From NCBI GenBank assembly GCA_914767715.1, contig OU612070.1, forward strand, positions 16,879,501-16,943,500: a stretch of 64,000 nucleotides of DNA. Reading direction: 5' to 3'. Source of the stretch: Membranipora membranacea. Lineage: Eukaryota > Bryozoa > Gymnolaemata > Cheilostomatida > Membraniporidae. The notes under the pieces were generated by a model. That model was not told the origin of the DNA. It saw only the letters and a list, made by a program, of their open reading frames with translations, and did not search any database. Made by a program: the position numbers and the translations under genes. Each line of letters starts with the position of its first letter. Within the stretch, counting starts at the first letter, position 1. Shown here in pieces: positions 62,415 through 64,000 of the stretch.

Positions 62415-64000
62415 TCATTCGTGTGTGTTGCAAAGAATACTGGAGTACAGTGATTGTTGGTGCCTTTGTATCTCTTCGCATGGAAGTAATTTTTCGTTTT
62501 CACCAGACTGGGCAGTATTTGCACATTCAGAGTCACGTGTCTTTGTAGGACTGATACAGCACCTAAATTTCTCGGTAACTTTAATTGTCGCAACTATAGC
62601 TACAAAGACTGCACTAGTGATGCTATACATTGTCATTGTCATACTCCATCCAAGATACTCAGCTTCTATCGCAGATACTGTCATACCTACAAGTGTTCTG
62701 TTGAAAGAATAAAAACAACGATAATCTGCAAATGATCCTCTACAGAGTCTGTCTGAAATAAAACTCTATAAAACTCTAATCATTTGTTTCATACCAAAAT
62801 CTATCAAAGGCTCCAGGATTGTGATATAAGAGGATTTCTCCTCTCTCTGAGACTAATAAATTCTGACTGACCAAATCTGTATTTCTATGCGGAATGTCAC
62901 AAGGAAAATTGTTAATACCAGCATAAGAGGCTAACTATTAATTACAGTTGAATTTTGAATCCACTTTAAATTGGTACAGGGTTACATCAATCTACATACT
63001 CCTAATAACAACCACACTCACCCTAAAGAATAGAAACCCTGCCAGAATCCTGTTAAAAGTCCTCTCATTTCTACCTCATCGAACTCCTCAGTAAAATTAT
63101 GACTTCTGAAATTAATATACATATTATATACACATTTACATTTATTTATATATATTTTGTACATATGTAGATCTTTTTTTGACCGTGGAACGATTTAGAT
63201 GCGGAGACATTCAAAATTACCATTATAGGTATTCTGGTATAAGAAAATGGAGAGAGCGTAAAAAGTATATAAAGGTTTGCCGCATAGAAATATAGTGATA
63301 GGACAATTACAGTTTAAGGTATCATTGCACAATTACAGTCTTTGGTTCACATGAGCATATGAGGACGGCATGATGTACATTAAGTTTGAATCCGGCATGA
63401 TGTACATTAAGTTTGAATCAATCTTCTTTGATTAAATTTTATTCTCCTGGTTTTATCCAGCACTGGCCAAGTATGCGATAACATAAAAACAACAGTACAT
63501 AAATCAAATCATCCACCTGCTTTCAAAGGTATCATATCATTTCATTTCCACACTATAGCATCAATTGCAATTTTTGATTGCCCTTGCTTCCTAACATCCC
63601 AATGGTATACATCATATCGTATCAAGTTATTCCTGCCAATTTATTTACTACTGGTTCAAGCATGGCCTAAGCAATGAGCGAGTTAAGAATTCATTGGCCT
63701 AAACTCAACCCTCCTGCAGTATTTGAAAAAAAACCGTTATCTTTGTTTATACTAATATAAATCGGGTTATTTTGTACTCACTTCAGTTGGAATATTATAT
63801 CCTGAGCAGGAGTGTAAAGTAAGCAGTTAGATATGCCCATCAGACATAGACACACCAGAAGCAGAGGTAAACCATGAGGGCTGTGAACAGATGAATATCA
63901 GTTTACCGAGCATTCCGACAATGAGAAAAGAACGAAATAGAACGGAATTTTTATTCAATGTTCATCAAAACACAAGCCAAATACCTCAACTCAGGGAGTT
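62415..64000 (-). CDS. SLC18B1-like MFS transporter, gene 3, 3' exons (partial at window edge)
   Basis: Exons 63880-63782 (exon 9), 63105-63022 (exon 10) and 62697-62415 (exon 11 with stop). Splice sites and phases are identical to gene 2. The visible protein differs from gene 2 only by a few tail residues (KTRDSE for KTHDSE, CEEIQ for CEDTQ, CNTHE for CNTNE), all conservative in the flexible C-terminus. No frame damage is seen. The upstream exons lie beyond the right edge, so whether the whole gene is intact cannot be told. Confidence 0.85.

Overview
The window looks like AT-rich nuclear DNA of an invertebrate animal. Genes are split by GT-AG introns and lack bacterial features. The intergenic and intronic DNA is crowded with animal-type mobile elements: CR1/L2-like and Rex1-like LINEs, tRNA-derived SINEs, hAT and Tc/mariner-like non-autonomous elements, and an EnSpm/CACTA transposon. 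The species cannot be named from sequence alone.

Two stories dominate. The first is a small cluster of SLC18B1-like major-facilitator transporter genes (vesicular polyamine/H+ antiporter family). Gene 1 is on the + strand (9828-24129, 11 exons, 455 residues). Gene 2 is on the - strand (52129-58801, 11 exons in matching positions, 468 residues). A third, almost identical to gene 2, enters from the right edge (62415-64000, exons 9-11 visible). Four extra copies of the first coding exon are scattered on the - strand. One is intact (4097-4198); three are decayed (4780-4888, 26968-27069, 61295-61396).

The second is a giant DNA transposon at 27133-51162 (about 24.0 kb) of the EnSpm/CACTA type. It has perfect 24-bp terminal inverted repeats, subterminal repeats and a GAA target duplication. 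The right-hand segmental duplication (60684-64000) is a natural empty site: it joins the sequence left of the element directly to the sequence right of it. The element encodes an 884-residue transposase in five exons with a 12.3-kb third intron (27495-44078). On the opposite strand it has a 282-residue coiled-coil/basic second protein (45821-47686). Several unidentified candidate exons (32.3-36.8 kb and 48.2-49.9 kb) may be further cargo. Younger elements sit inside it: hAT elements at 29115-29655 and 40166-40544, an inverted-repeat element at 46595-47279, and a 350-bp tandem array at 41.1-42.8 kb.

Layout: 1-2880, CR1/L2-like LINE remnant split by a hAT element; 3075-3420, MITE with a tRNA-like core; 4.1-4.9 kb, orphan first exons; 7.5-9.7 kb, a 1.08-kb tandem duplication just upstream of gene 1; 9.8-24.5 kb, gene 1 with LINE debris in introns 2 and 10; 25.07-25.39 kb, second copy of the tRNA-bearing MITE; 26.36-27.13 kb, left duplication segment; 27.13-51.16 kb, the EnSpm element; 51.2-58.8 kb, gene 2; 58.8-60.7 kb, no recognisable feature; 60.7-64.0 kb, duplicated block with gene 3. 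All exon models come from reading splice sites and frames by eye. The two full transporter models and the transposase model each join in frame without a stop.
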